From Villigracilis sp024434165 (GTDB lineage Bacteria; Chloroflexota; Anaerolineae; Anaerolineales; Villigracilaceae), in NCBI GenBank assembly GCA_030263665.1, contig SZPK01000011.1, positions 14,019 to 78,018 on the forward strand: 64,000 nucleotides of DNA, read 5' to 3'. The notes beneath the pieces are model-generated. The model was given only the letters and a program-made list of their open reading frames with translations. It searched no databases and was not told the origin of the DNA. The position numbers and the translations under genes were made by a program. Positions 34,648-43,284 of this stretch are shown piece by piece; the stretch's first letter is position 1; each line of letters starts with the position of its first letter.

Positions 34648-34672
34648 ATGTCGTAAAATAAAGTTACGACAT
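34648..34672 (+). promoter_or_regulatory. Palindromic operator upstream of SDR gene
   Basis: ATGTCGTAA (34648-34656) and TTACGACAT (34664-34672) form a perfect 9-bp inverted repeat around a 7-base AT-rich spacer. A looser half-site (TATGACAT) lies at 34626-34633. The pair lies in the 71-base gap between the divergent lipoprotein and SDR genes and would block either promoter. It fits a dimeric repressor site. Confidence 0.7.
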
Positions 34673-34694
34673 TCCAGTATATCAGGAGATGAAG

Positions 34695-35714
34695 ATGACC
34701 GAAAAGCAGGTGCTGGTGACAGGTGCGTGTGGAGAGATTGGTCAGGCGCTCGTGCAGGAACTGGCAAAACGGGGCGGGTACAAAATCGTAACATCAGACC
34801 TGGCGCCGCTGCCGGATTCGATCAAAGACCTGGCAGCGGAACATGTACAGGGGGACCTGGTTTATAAGGTAAAGGTTTTTTACGATTACGACTTCGATGT
34901 GATCTTCCACCTGGCGGCTTCGCTCTCCTCCAAAGCGGAAGTTGCCACCGAGGAGGCGCATCGCATCAACGTGGAAGGGACGATGCAGCTGCTGATGCTG
35001 GCGGCGTACCGTTCGGAGAAATACGGCAAGGCAGTGAAGTTCATCTTCCCAAGTTCGATTGCGGCGTATGGGATGCCGGATATCGAAGCGAAACGCAGGG
35101 CGGGCGCGGTGAAGGAGGAGGAGTGGGATTATCCGCACACGATGTATGGATGCAACAAGTTGTACTGTGAAAAGCTGGGGATGTATTACAGCAAGTTCCA
35201 CGGTCAGAAACATTTGGATGAACACCCGCCGGTCATGCTGGACTTTCGGGCGCTCCGCTTCCCGGGGTTGATCAGCGCCTTTACCCTGCCCAGCGGCGGG
35301 ACGAGCGATTACGGACCCGAAATGCTCCACGCCGCGGCTCAAGGCAGACCTTACGCCTGCTTCGTCCGCCCGGATACGATCATTTCCTTTATGGCGATGC
35401 CCGATGCGATCAAATCCATGATGATGGTGATGGATGCCCCGCGTAAAAAACTGACGACGAACGTCTACAACGTGGCGGCGTTCGCCATCACGGCGGAGCA
35501 GTTCCGCGAGCGCGCGCTGAAAGCCTTCCCGAATGCGGAAATTACCTTCGAGCCGAACCCGCGCCGCCAGGGCATCGTGGACTCGTGGCCCGAAGACATC
35601 AACGACTCCCGCGCCCGCAAGGACTGGAACTGGAAACCCGATTACGATGTGGACCGGTTTTTCGAGGAATACTTCCTGCCGGAGATTCGGAAGAGGTACG
35701 GGATTGGAGATTAG
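34695..35714 (+). CDS. NAD-dependent SDR, L-threonine dehydrogenase-like
   Basis: 339 residues from the ATG at 34695. AGGAG at 34684-34688 is 6 bases from this ATG but directly abuts the earlier ATG at 34689, so 34695 is favoured. N-terminal Rossmann motif TGACGEIGQAL and the extended-SDR catalytic set: Ser in PSSIAAYG, and the Y-x3-K as YGCNKLYCE. The region ALRFPGLISA with GGTSDYG is typical of the SDR-type L-threonine 3-dehydrogenase/UDP-glucose epimerase-like subgroup. It probably oxidises threonine or a sugar nucleotide. The palindromic operator suggests substrate-responsive control. Confidence 0.85.
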   Translation: MTEKQVLVTGACGEIGQALVQELAKRGGYKIVTSDLAPLPDSIKDLAAEHVQGDLVYKVKVFYDYDFDVIFHLAASLSSKAEVATEEAHRINVEGTMQLLMLAAYRSEKYGKAVKFIFPSSIAAYGMPDIEAKRRAGAVKEEEWDYPHTMYGCNKLYCEKLGMYYSKFHGQKHLDEHPPVMLDFRALRFPGLISAFTLPSGGTSDYGPEMLHAAAQGRPYACFVRPDTIISFMAMPDAIKSMMMVMDAPRKKLTTNVYNVAAFAITAEQFRERALKAFPNAEITFEPNPRRQGIVDSWPEDINDSRARKDWNWKPDYDVDRFFEEYFLPEIRKRYGIGD

Positions 35715-35768
35715 AGACTGGAGACTGGGGCGGGTTTGAGTCTGCGCTCGCCCTGTCTATAGATTGCA

Positions 35769-35804
35769 GCCCCTACGCAAAATCCCTCTGTAAATCGTAG
35801 GGGC
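35769..35804. repeat. Hairpin repeat GCCCCTACG/CGTAGGGGC
   Basis: A perfect 9-bp stem with an 18-base loop between the SDR and the methyltransferase. The type (CCCCTACG...CGTAGGGG) is common in Chloroflexota and cyanobacterial intergenic DNA. No T-run follows, so repeat is preferred over terminator. Confidence 0.6.
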
Positions 35805-35893
35805 GACCCGCCTCGGTGAAGGGAAAAAACTGAGCGATCTTGATAGATCATCCCGCTGTGCAAGGGAGGTTGTGTTTCGAGTACAATTGCGAT

Positions 35894-36886
35894 ATGAGCC
35901 TTCCACTATTTCAAACCCCTAAACCAATTGACAATCACTTTAAAATCAACTCTGAGATTGTCTTATTTAACGGTGAAACCAAGGACTTGCTTGCCGAAAT
36001 TCCCGATAACTCGATTCAATTGATCATCACTTCTCCCCCTTATAATCTTGGAAAGGATTACGAAAGCCGGGTCGAGATCGAACGTTATCTTGACGAACAA
36101 GCCGGGGTCATTGCAGAACTGTACCGGGTCTTGAAAAACGAAGGCAGTCTGTGCTGGCAGGTGGGCAATTTTGTTGAAGACGGCGAAGTGTACCCGCTGG
36201 ATATTTTGTATTACGGAATATTCAAAAAACTTGGTTTGTATTTGCGGAATCGAATTATTTGGCGTTTCGGGCACGGACTTCATGCGTCAAAACGATTTTC
36301 TGGAAGATACGAAACGATTTTATGGTTTACAAAAAGCAATAAATATATATTTAACCTGGATCGTGTTCGGGTCCCATCGAAGTATCCTGGAAAACGTCAT
36401 TTTAAGGGAGAGAAAAAGGGGCAGCTTTCCGGCAACCCGTTGGGAAAGAATCCGTCTGATGTATGGGAGGTCGTTTTACAGGATTGGGAACGGGAAGTTT
36501 GGGATATTCCAAATGTGAAGGCGAACCATCCAGAAAAGACCGAACATCCCTGTCAGTATCCGATTGAATTGGTGGAACGCTGTGTTCTGGCATTGACCAA
36601 TGAAGGCGACTGGGTTTTAGACCCATTTGCAGGCGTCGGGTCTTCCCTCCTGGCTGCCATCAAAAACAACCGTCGCGCCGCAGGGAGCGACAAGGAAAAA
36701 GATTACGTTGATTTAGCGCGCGAACGTATTCTTTCATATTTCAATGGCACGCTTGGTTATCGCCAGCTTGGGACGCCGGTTTACCAGCCTTCGGGCAAGG
36801 ACAAAGTCTCCAAAATCCCTGACGAATGGAAGCAAGTCTATGAGCAGAAAAACCTTCTGGAGCCAAAGGGAGGATACAACAAATGA
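35894..36886 (+). CDS. Type II DNA methyltransferase (N6_N4_Mtase)
   Basis: 330 residues; start MSLPLFQTPKPIDNHFKINS at 35894. Catalytic motif IV is TSPPYNLG (SPPY at 47-50), the form usual in N4-cytosine and some N6-adenine enzymes. Motif I near the C terminus is VLDPFAGVGSSLLAA, so the order is that of the beta group. The stop overlaps the next start by 4 bases (ATGA), typical of a modification-restriction pair. Base composition is visibly more AT-rich than neighbours, which suggests lateral transfer. It should protect DNA from the BglII-type nuclease encoded next. The exact recognition site cannot be told. Confidence 0.9.
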   Translation: MSLPLFQTPKPIDNHFKINSEIVLFNGETKDLLAEIPDNSIQLIITSPPYNLGKDYESRVEIERYLDEQAGVIAELYRVLKNEGSLCWQVGNFVEDGEVYPLDILYYGIFKKLGLYLRNRIIWRFGHGLHASKRFSGRYETILWFTKSNKYIFNLDRVRVPSKYPGKRHFKGEKKGQLSGNPLGKNPSDVWEVVLQDWEREVWDIPNVKANHPEKTEHPCQYPIELVERCVLALTNEGDWVLDPFAGVGSSLLAAIKNNRRAAGSDKEKDYVDLARERILSYFNGTLGYRQLGTPVYQPSGKDKVSKIPDEWKQVYEQKNLLEPKGGYNK

Positions 36887-37452
36887 AAGTTGCTGGAATT
36901 TATTCTTTCAATGGCGGTGAAACGGCAGTTCGCAGGAAGTATGCAAAGGAGTTGGACGAAGTAAAAAGGATACTTTCTCGTGTTGATGCAGGAAAACACA
37001 AGACAAAAACAAGCAGGGAAAAGACCATGCGCGACAAGGTTTTGTATAGTCCGCGCTCTCTTAATAGAGAAATAAGTGAACGCTTTTTGGAATTGGGATG
37101 GGAAAAGAAAAGGGTTTTATGCGAGTATCCGACGCAATATTACAGTGAAGATTATGAGCCGCCCCAGATTTCCAGGGGAGCGTTCAGAGAAATGGACTTT
37201 GTCAAAAACAAACTTGGCGTTGAAGTGCAATTTGGCAAGTACTCTTTTATGGTCTATAACGTCTGCGCCAAAATGACCATTTTTCACAACATGGGGTTTA
37301 TTGATGTTGGCATAGAAATTGTGCCCGTGAAGGAATTAGCCGAAGATATGTCTTCGGGTGTTTCGTATTTTGAACAATTCGTTTGGGATTTGGAGCAGCG
37401 TGGGGTTTCTGATATTGATATACCGGTATTAATTTTGGGCGTTGCGCCTTAA
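36883..37452 (+). CDS. BglII-family type II restriction endonuclease
   Basis: 189 residues, a little shorter than BglII (about 223). The catalytic signature matches: Asp105 (REMDFVK), Glu114 and Gln116 (GVEVQFGKY), with the Asp-to-Glu spacing of 9 as in BglII (D84, E93, Q95). The following strand KYSFMVYNVCAKM also fits the family. It overlaps the methyltransferase stop by 4 bases. AT-rich composition matches its partner. BglII cuts AGATCT; this one may recognise a related sequence, but that is inference. Confidence 0.85.
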   Translation: MKVAGIYSFNGGETAVRRKYAKELDEVKRILSRVDAGKHKTKTSREKTMRDKVLYSPRSLNREISERFLELGWEKKRVLCEYPTQYYSEDYEPPQISRGAFREMDFVKNKLGVEVQFGKYSFMVYNVCAKMTIFHNMGFIDVGIEIVPVKELAEDMSSGVSYFEQFVWDLEQRGVSDIDIPVLILGVAP

Positions 37453-37465
37453 TTTCAGGTGAAGG

Positions 37466-38002
37466 ATGACCACTTTCTTCACCGCCGACACCCACTTCGG
37501 TCACCAGCGCACGCTGGAATTCTCGCGCCGTCCCTTCGCGGACGCGGCGGCGATGGATGCGGCGCTGACCGCCAATTGGAATTCGGTGGTGAAGCCGGAG
37601 GATACGGTCTATCACCTCGGCGATTTTGGGTCGGCGGAAAGCCTGCGGTATCTCGAGTCGCTCCATGGAAGAATCCTCTTCCTGCCAGGGAATTACGACA
37701 CGCCAGACCTGGTCGAAGCCATCGCGCGGAGGTGCCAGATCATCGAGCCGAACACGGTGGTGGAGGTGGAAGGGCATCGCTTCCAACTCATCCACGAGCC
37801 GGAGGAGGCAACTGCGGGGGAGTTCTTCCTTTTTGGGCATGTCCACCAATTGCAGATGGTCAAGCGCAACGGGCTGAACGTGGGCGTGGATTGTCATTTC
37901 TTCCGCCCGATTGACCTGCAGGTCGTGTTGTTCTATCAGAACGCCATCCTCCATCATTACGATGACAATGTGTTCATGGAAAAGGTTGGCGGCAGGGGCT
38001 GA
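37466..38002 (+). CDS. Calcineurin-like metallophosphoesterase
   Basis: 178 residues. Metal-binding motifs are ADTHFGH (about 7-13), GDFG (about 52-55) and FGHVH (about 120-124). The usual GNHD motif reads GNYD (about 73-76), with Tyr replacing the His that aids catalysis, so activity may be altered. Single-domain, no signal peptide. Similar proteins hydrolyse phosphodiesters or small nucleotides. It starts 14 bases after the restriction gene but its base composition is that of the host genome. Confidence 0.88.
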   Translation: MTTFFTADTHFGHQRTLEFSRRPFADAAAMDAALTANWNSVVKPEDTVYHLGDFGSAESLRYLESLHGRILFLPGNYDTPDLVEAIARRCQIIEPNTVVEVEGHRFQLIHEPEEATAGEFFLFGHVHQLQMVKRNGLNVGVDCHFFRPIDLQVVLFYQNAILHHYDDNVFMEKVGGRG

Positions 38003-38037
38003 GTTTTCTTTTCAAGGTTCGAAGGGAACGGGAGAAC

Positions 38038-38997
38038 ATGAAAACCATTACGTTACGACCGATTGAGATCGAGCGGGATTTCGGTCAATTGGCGGAGTTG
38101 TTCACGCGCGAGCAGAACGAGCCGACCACCGAACCCGCTCTCCGGGAGGACTATGAGACGCACAAGGAACGCATCATCCGCCTGATGGCAGCGGAGGATG
38201 AGGCGGGGAAACTGCTTGGGTTCAACTGGGGGACTCGAAGCCGGTTCGATGCGGGTGAAGCCTATTTCTACGTCATCGTCAAACCGGAGCATCGCAGGCA
38301 GGGAGCAGGTTCGAGCCTCTACGAGGATTTCCTTCAAATCGCAAGGGAAGCGGGCGTGAAAAAACTGCAGGTCAGCGTCCGTGATGACAGCCCCGACAGC
38401 CGGTCATTTGCCGACCGCCGCGGATTCACTGAACACGCTCACTCGCTGGCGATGGAATTGAATCTCGACGACTTCGACGACCAGCCTTATGATGCGGTCA
38501 TCGAGCGCCTCAAAGGGGAAGGCTTCCGCTTCACGACGATGGAAGAGTTGGGCGACACCATTGAGGCTCGGCAAAGGCTGTACGCTTTGAACGACACCGC
38601 CGCCAGCGAGACCCCCGGCTCGGAAGGGGCGCATCCCTGGCTCTCGTTCGAGGATTTTCAGAGAACCGTCTGCGAGACCAATTGGTACAAGCCGGACGGT
38701 CAATTCGTGGTCATTGACAACGCTTCCGGCGAGTGGGCGGCGATGAGCGCCATCACCCGCTTTGAAGGCGCGGATTACGCCTATAACCTGTTCACCGGCG
38801 TGGACAAACGCTACCGCGGACGCAAACTGGCTCAAGCCGTGAAAGCACTGGCATTGCACCATGCGAGGACGGTGCTGAAGGTGAACACCGTCCGCACCGA
38901 TCACAATGCCTTGAACCTGCCCATGCTCGCCATAGACCGCAAGTTTGGGTACGTGCCGGCGCCGGGTATGTTCCGCATGGAAAAGACGATTGAATAG
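38038..38997 (+). CDS. Tandem GNAT-fold acetyltransferase
   Basis: 319 residues with two GNAT-like halves. The first (about 1-150) has a clear acetyl-CoA loop, VKPEHRRQGAGSSLYEDFL. The second half (about 165-319) has a degenerate one, GVDKRYRGRKLAQAVKALAL. GGGAGAAC lies before the ATG. Tandem-GNAT proteins often have one catalytic and one structural domain. The substrate is unknown; a small-molecule or antibiotic role is possible. Confidence 0.85.
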   Translation: MKTITLRPIEIERDFGQLAELFTREQNEPTTEPALREDYETHKERIIRLMAAEDEAGKLLGFNWGTRSRFDAGEAYFYVIVKPEHRRQGAGSSLYEDFLQIAREAGVKKLQVSVRDDSPDSRSFADRRGFTEHAHSLAMELNLDDFDDQPYDAVIERLKGEGFRFTTMEELGDTIEARQRLYALNDTAASETPGSEGAHPWLSFEDFQRTVCETNWYKPDGQFVVIDNASGEWAAMSAITRFEGADYAYNLFTGVDKRYRGRKLAQAVKALALHHARTVLKVNTVRTDHNALNLPMLAIDRKFGYVPAPGMFRMEKTIE

Positions 38998-39081
38998 GGA
39001 CGCCGCGACGGTTATAATAAAACTGCCATAGGGGCGACGTTGCTGCAAGTGCCGTTCATATCATTACAAAAGGAATTTGTC

Positions 39082-39558
39082 ATGGGTCTCTTCAACACAA
39101 TTCTCGAAAAGCTCGGTCTTAAAAAAGAAAAGGATAAGGCATCTGCCGAGGCGGGCGGGTCTGCGAAACCGGCCGCCGCCAGCGCCCCCACCAAACCGAC
39201 CGCTCCAGCAAAGAACGTGGCTGCCCCTGTCGGACGCGGGGTCAACCGCGACGAACTTCCAAAATCCGAGGAAGCGGCGGCTCCCAAACCGATTTCGGAA
39301 GTGGATGTGGTTGCCCAGCTCGAAAAACTCGCCGCCGCGAACCCCGCCAAGTTGAATTGGAAGGTTTCGATTGTAGACCTGCTGAAACTGCTCGACATCG
39401 AAAGCAGCTACGAGGCGCGCAAGGAACTGGCGCTCGAACTGGGCTGCCCCGCCGAATTGATGGGCGATTCCGCCAAGATGAACGTCTGGCTGCACAAGAC
39501 GGTCCTCAAGAAGATTGCCGAGAACGGCGGCAACATCCCGAAGGACCTGCTGGATTAA
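39082..39558 (+). CDS. DUF3597-domain protein
   Basis: 158 residues; AAAGGAA precedes the ATG at 39082. A short amphipathic N-terminal helix (MGLFNTILEKLGL) is followed by an Ala/Pro/Lys-rich linker (about 20-80). The DUF3597 domain (about 90-158) has the family pattern VVAQLEKLAAANPAKLNWKV and a helical end. The family function is unknown. A TATAAT at 39014-39019 is the likely promoter. It lies alone between GNAT and nitroreductase genes on the same strand. Confidence 0.85.
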   Translation: MGLFNTILEKLGLKKEKDKASAEAGGSAKPAAASAPTKPTAPAKNVAAPVGRGVNRDELPKSEEAAAPKPISEVDVVAQLEKLAAANPAKLNWKVSIVDLLKLLDIESSYEARKELALELGCPAELMGDSAKMNVWLHKTVLKKIAENGGNIPKDLLD

Positions 39559-39636
39559 CTTCATCGGGAGTAAAATCAACAGCGCGGGACGATTCGGTCT
39601 CGCGCTGTTTTTACACATTCCACAGGAGCGACGTTC

Positions 39637-40125
39637 ATGGTTTTCGATCTCATTCGCACCAAGCGCGCCGTCCGCAAGTTTACCGATGAAAACGTTCCGC
39701 AGGAAATCATCCGCCGGATCCTGGATGCGGGGCGGCGGGCGCAGAGCAGCAAGAACGACCAGCCGTGGCATTTCATCCTCATCCATGACCGCGAGACGCT
39801 GAACCAACTATCGAAATGTGGAAGGTATGCCGGTCATCTTGCGGGGGCGAAATTTGGCGTGGCGCTGGTATCTGAACCGAACTACGATTTTGACCTCGGT
39901 CAGGCGGCGGCATACATGCAATTGACCGCCTGGGAACATGGCGTGGGTTCCTGTCTCGCCGCGATGTGGGAACCCGAAAAGGCGAAAGCCATCCTTGGCG
40001 TGCCGGACGGCAAAAGCATGGATATCGTCATCTCATTTGGGTATCCTGCCGAACCGCCGGCGCCCTTGAAGAAAGGCGGCAGACGTCCTTTGGAGGATGT
40101 CGTCCGGCATGAAAAGTGGAGATGA
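39637..40125 (+). CDS. Nitroreductase-family FMN-dependent oxidoreductase
   Basis: 162 residues. Shows IRTKRAVRKFTDENVPQE (about 5-22), AGRRAQSSKNDQPWHFILI, and a later AAYMQLTAWEHGVGSCLAAM, all typical of the small nitroreductase family that binds FMN as a dimer. It reduces nitro, quinone or flavin-like substrates with NAD(P)H. The promoter is probably shared with the upstream DUF3597 gene. The gene ends at a convergent terminator. Confidence 0.88.
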   Translation: MVFDLIRTKRAVRKFTDENVPQEIIRRILDAGRRAQSSKNDQPWHFILIHDRETLNQLSKCGRYAGHLAGAKFGVALVSEPNYDFDLGQAAAYMQLTAWEHGVGSCLAAMWEPEKAKAILGVPDGKSMDIVISFGYPAEPPAPLKKGGRRPLEDVVRHEKWR

Positions 40126-40139
40126 ATCAACCAGATGAA

Positions 40140-40170
40140 AAAAAGAGACCGATTTGCCCGGTCTCTTTTT
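40140..40170. terminator. Bidirectional terminator between nitroreductase and plsY
   Basis: AAAAAGAGACC (40140-40150) pairs with GGTCTCTTTTT (40160-40170) around a 9-base loop. The A and T ends give a U tract on both strands, suited to the two convergent genes. Confidence 0.9.
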
Positions 40171-40176
40171 CATTCC

Positions 40177-40866
40177 TTACTTGCCGTTTTGTTTTGCTTC
40201 CCGCTTCGACTTCAACCATCCGTGCAGGCTGATGCCCACCACCCGCTCCTTGCCTTCGATCAGTTTCTTCAAGTTGGGGCGCAGCGCCCATACGAGCAAA
40301 ATCTCCGCGCCTACACCGTAAAGGACGTACCACCACGGCAGGACGTCCTGTGCGGCATACACCGCGAAGACGATAATGGCAAACAGCGCCACCGCCATCG
40401 TGGTCACAGACGCGATGCCGATGGTGAAGAAGGTCAGCACCCCAAGCGGAAGGATGATCAGGATGGAGGGCAGGTACAAGCCCATCGCCCCGCCCACCGA
40501 AGGCGCGCCGCCCGCTCCGCCGCGCAGGCGGATGAGTTTTCCGTTCGCGTCGCGTTCGGGCAAAAAGATGGAATAGTTATGACCGATGATCGCCGCAAGC
40601 GGTGCGATGACGTGCAGCCAGTTTTGTTCGGGGGAAATCTCCCTTGCCAGCCACACCGCCGCTGCGCCTTTTGAAATATCGAGCAATGCCGTTGCCAGCC
40701 CAGCCCAAAAACCCGCCGCGCGCAGGGCATTTGTCCCGCCCGTCCTGCCGCTTTCCACCTCGCGAATATCTTTTCCCGTCTTCAACTTAACGATCAGCAG
40801 CCCGAAGGGAATCGAGCCGATCACGTATGCTAAAAGGATAGCCACAAGGTCCAAAACGAGTTGCAT
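40177..40866 (-). CDS. plsY: Glycerol-3-phosphate acyltransferase PlsY
   Basis: 229 residues; start MQLVLDLVAILLAYVIGSIP at 40866. Transfers an acyl group from acyl-phosphate to glycerol-3-phosphate in phospholipid synthesis. Motif 1 is SIPFGLLI, motif 2 is REVESGRTGGTNALRAAG (about 35-52) and motif 3 matches HNYSIFLPERDANGKLIRLRG-like sequence, interrupted relative to the usual GHxxPvFxxFkGGK. Several membrane segments. The domain after motif 3 is longer than usual at about 25 residues, probably a loop. Confidence 0.9.
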   Translation of the reverse strand: MQLVLDLVAILLAYVIGSIPFGLLIVKLKTGKDIREVESGRTGGTNALRAAGFWAGLATALLDISKGAAAVWLAREISPEQNWLHVIAPLAAIIGHNYSIFLPERDANGKLIRLRGGAGGAPSVGGAMGLYLPSILIILPLGVLTFFTIGIASVTTMAVALFAIIVFAVYAAQDVLPWWYVLYGVGAEILLVWALRPNLKKLIEGKERVVGISLHGWLKSKREAKQNGK

Positions 40867-40954
40867 CAAAACTCCTCCACGAGTTGGTGAATTGTACCGG
40901 TTTATTGCCGGTAAAGTTTGCAAAAGTAAAACACGAAACCGAAAAGATGGTTGC

Positions 40955-41353
40955 TTACAGAACGTGCAGTGTTACCTCACGATACGCGCCGTCTTCGATC
41001 CAAAACCCGCGGGCGCGCCACACGCCGCCTGCGCGGGAGAGGATGACGTGAACAACGGCATAGGCGGCTTCCGCGATGTCGGTCGGGGAAACAGTTTCGG
41101 GTCCGGCGGGATGCGAGTGAAAGATCCCGAGGAGGTCCAGCCCCTGGGACTCGATCCGCTCGAAAGCCTGCAGCTGCTCGAGGGGGTCCATCACGTATCG
41201 CACCGGACTTTGAGCCTGGTTCGTCACCTCGATCACGGTTTCCACCCTTGAGTCTCGTCCCGCCAGCAGACCGCACGCCTCCAGCGGCGCGAGGGCGTTG
41301 ACGTGCGCGATCATCCTGTTCAGTTGTTCGTTGGTGAGGGTAAGGGACTGCAT
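40955..41353 (-). CDS. JAMM/Mov34-type metalloprotease
   Basis: 132 residues; start MQSLTLTNEQLNRMIAHVNA. The JAMM zinc motif is complete: Glu in PLEACGLL (about 24), H-x-H in FHSHPAGPETVSPTD (about 75-90) with the conserved Asp. Prokaryotic relatives remove ubiquitin-like proteins or act in sulfur-carrier processing. The start lies 1 base from the stop of the upstream membrane protein gene, so they are coupled. No ubiquitin-like partner is seen nearby. Confidence 0.88.
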   Translation of the reverse strand: MQSLTLTNEQLNRMIAHVNALAPLEACGLLAGRDSRVETVIEVTNQAQSPVRYVMDPLEQLQAFERIESQGLDLLGIFHSHPAGPETVSPTDIAEAAYAVVHVILSRAGGVWRARGFWIEDGAYREVTLHVL

Positions 41354-41354
41354 G

Positions 41355-42167
41355 TTACAAAAAGACCGCCGAGACCCACGAAAGCCCCACCACAATGGCG
41401 GGACCGATCACCGCGCGCCGCAGCGGAACCTCTTCGCTGACGCTGGCAGAAAGCATGGTCAGCGCATACAGCGGACCGGTGATGGCGAGCCCAAACTGCA
41501 CCGGCGTGAGGGGCCAGTAATGCAGCCCTGCGCTGATCTGCGCGCACACCAGCCCGATGCCGATTGCCCAGGGAAAATCCCAGCGGTCGGCGCCGTCGAG
41601 GTGCAGGATGCGCAGGCTGATCAAACCCGCCGCCGTAAAAACGATGGGTACCAGCAGGAACATGCGCGCGCCGGAATAACGCAGGGAAGTGAGCAGGATG
41701 AGGAACAAGGCGTATGCCATGGCGGTCAGCCCGGCGCGGGCAAAGGCATATTGCGGCGTGGATGGGTTGATGGCGATGTATTCCGCCATGCACACGGCAA
41801 TGAGCAGCGCCGCGCCAACGGCAAACCCCGCCCACCATGCGGAAAGGTCGGATAACAGCGCGAGCGGAGTGCCCATTACGAAAGTCGTCAGCGTGGGGAG
41901 CAGGAGATGTTCGCGGTTCGACCTGCCGTCCAGCGCCGGGTGGTCGCGCGTCAGCCAATCCATACCGGCGGCGGTCAGCGCGGCGGCGAGCACGGTCATG
42001 AACGTGCCGAGGGTGAGGGGAAAGGCAAAGTAAAAACCGGGCAGGCTCAGGGTCAGGGTGAGGCGGGGGGATTGAATCAGGCGGGTGAGGGCAAACGTCA
42101 AAAGGATCGAAGCGGTCAACACACCCAGCCGGTCTGCCGAAGGGTAGTAGGAACGGTTTTCCTGCAT
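41355..42167 (-). CDS. Polytopic membrane protein of unknown function
   Basis: 270 residues with about 7 hydrophobic segments and few charged loops. It resembles DUF5656-type Chloroflexota membrane proteins in layout, but no diagnostic motif is known to me. The stop is 1 base from the JAMM start. The only charged stretch of note is DRSNREHLLLPTLTTFV-like loop sequence near residue 80. No function can be assigned. Confidence 0.78.
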   Translation of the reverse strand: MQENRSYYPSADRLGVLTASILLTFALTRLIQSPRLTLTLSLPGFYFAFPLTLGTFMTVLAAALTAAGMDWLTRDHPALDGRSNREHLLLPTLTTFVMGTPLALLSDLSAWWAGFAVGAALLIAVCMAEYIAINPSTPQYAFARAGLTAMAYALFLILLTSLRYSGARMFLLVPIVFTAAGLISLRILHLDGADRWDFPWAIGIGLVCAQISAGLHYWPLTPVQFGLAITGPLYALTMLSASVSEEVPLRRAVIGPAIVVGLSWVSAVFL

Positions 42168-42249
42168 GGGGGCATTGTACCAAGTTTTGGTTTGCGGCTG
42201 TCTCCGCCCGCGGGAATATCCCCGATGGGTATGGTAGAATCAATCAGTT

Positions 42250-43239
42250 ATGGAAGTTCCAAGGATGGAAAACCTGCCCCCGCCGCCGGGAATCGTTCGT
42301 TCGATCAAGGCGGGCTTCGACGCCATTGCTTCGCATGTCACTGCGATTCTGTTCCCGCTTTTATTGAACCTGTTTCTGTGGCTGGGTCCGCGCCTGCGCA
42401 TGGATGCGTTGTTCAACTCGATCAAAGGCGATGTTGTGACCCTGTGGCAGGCTGGCGGCGTATCGGCAGAGGAGATTCAGCGGGTTCTGACGTGGTATGA
42501 CAGCGTGATTCCCAGAGTGAACCTGTTCTGGCTCCTGCGCACGCTTCCGGTCGGGATCTCGAGCCTGCCCCTGCCCCAGGAGGCTTTATCCACGCCGTTG
42601 GGGGATCCTGCCATCTGGCAGGTGGGTGCATTGAGTTTTGCCGGTTGGATTTTCCTGCTCACCTTCGCCGGCTGGATCGGCGGGGCGCTTTACTTCCGTA
42701 ATGTGTCGTGGACGGTATTGACGGAAAAGGAACAAACCGCCCGCATGCCCCAGGCATTCATGCAGACGGTCCTGATTTCCCTGTTCTGCACCGTCTTTTT
42801 GACCGCGCTCGGTCTGCCGATTCTGTTCCTTTTGACGCTGGCGGCGCAGGTGCACATCGTTCTCGCCAACATCTTCGTGTTGTTCCTCAGCCTGGCTTCG
42901 GTGTGGGTGATCGTGCCGATTTTCTTCTGGCCCTTCGGCGTGTTCATGAAGCGGCAGAACGCGCTCACCTCCATGTTGAGCAGCATCCAGCTGACGCGCT
43001 TCACCCTGCCCACCAGCAGTCTCTTCGTGCTGACGGTTTTCCTGCTCGCCACCGGGCTGAATTTTCTGTGGAGCCTTCCCTCCGAAGATTCATGGATGAC
43101 GCTGGTCGGCATCTTCGGACATTCGTTCGTCACCACTGCGCTGCTGGCTGGCAGTTTCATTTACTACCGCGATATGAGCGAATGGATCCAGGTCGTGCTG
43201 GAGAAATTGCGCCCGAGCGGCGCGGTGAAACAGGCATAA
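42250..43239 (+). CDS. Membrane protein of unknown function
   Basis: 329 residues with 5-6 hydrophobic segments. An amphipathic N terminus (PPPGIVRSIKAGFDAIASHV) is followed by TM segments at about 30-50, 120-150, 175-205, 210-235, 255-275 and 280-305. It resembles large-family membrane proteins of the glycerophosphodiester-type accessory region, without a catalytic domain. TAGAAT lies 9 bases before the ATG and there is no Shine-Dalgarno, so it may be leaderless; the second ATG (42265) is an alternative start. It is directly upstream of gyrB. Confidence 0.72.
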   Translation: MEVPRMENLPPPPGIVRSIKAGFDAIASHVTAILFPLLLNLFLWLGPRLRMDALFNSIKGDVVTLWQAGGVSAEEIQRVLTWYDSVIPRVNLFWLLRTLPVGISSLPLPQEALSTPLGDPAIWQVGALSFAGWIFLLTFAGWIGGALYFRNVSWTVLTEKEQTARMPQAFMQTVLISLFCTVFLTALGLPILFLLTLAAQVHIVLANIFVLFLSLASVWVIVPIFFWPFGVFMKRQNALTSMLSSIQLTRFTLPTSSLFVLTVFLLATGLNFLWSLPSEDSWMTLVGIFGHSFVTTALLAGSFIYYRDMSEWIQVVLEKLRPSGAVKQA

Positions 43240-43284
43240 AAATTCGACCATTCTTCTTTTTGAGTCAACCGTTGGAGGTTTTTC

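Noticed and set aside
35840..35893. Earlier start for the DNA methyltransferase
   Set aside because: The 18 extra residues have no motif-like content; the ATG at 35894 fits the usual N terminus.
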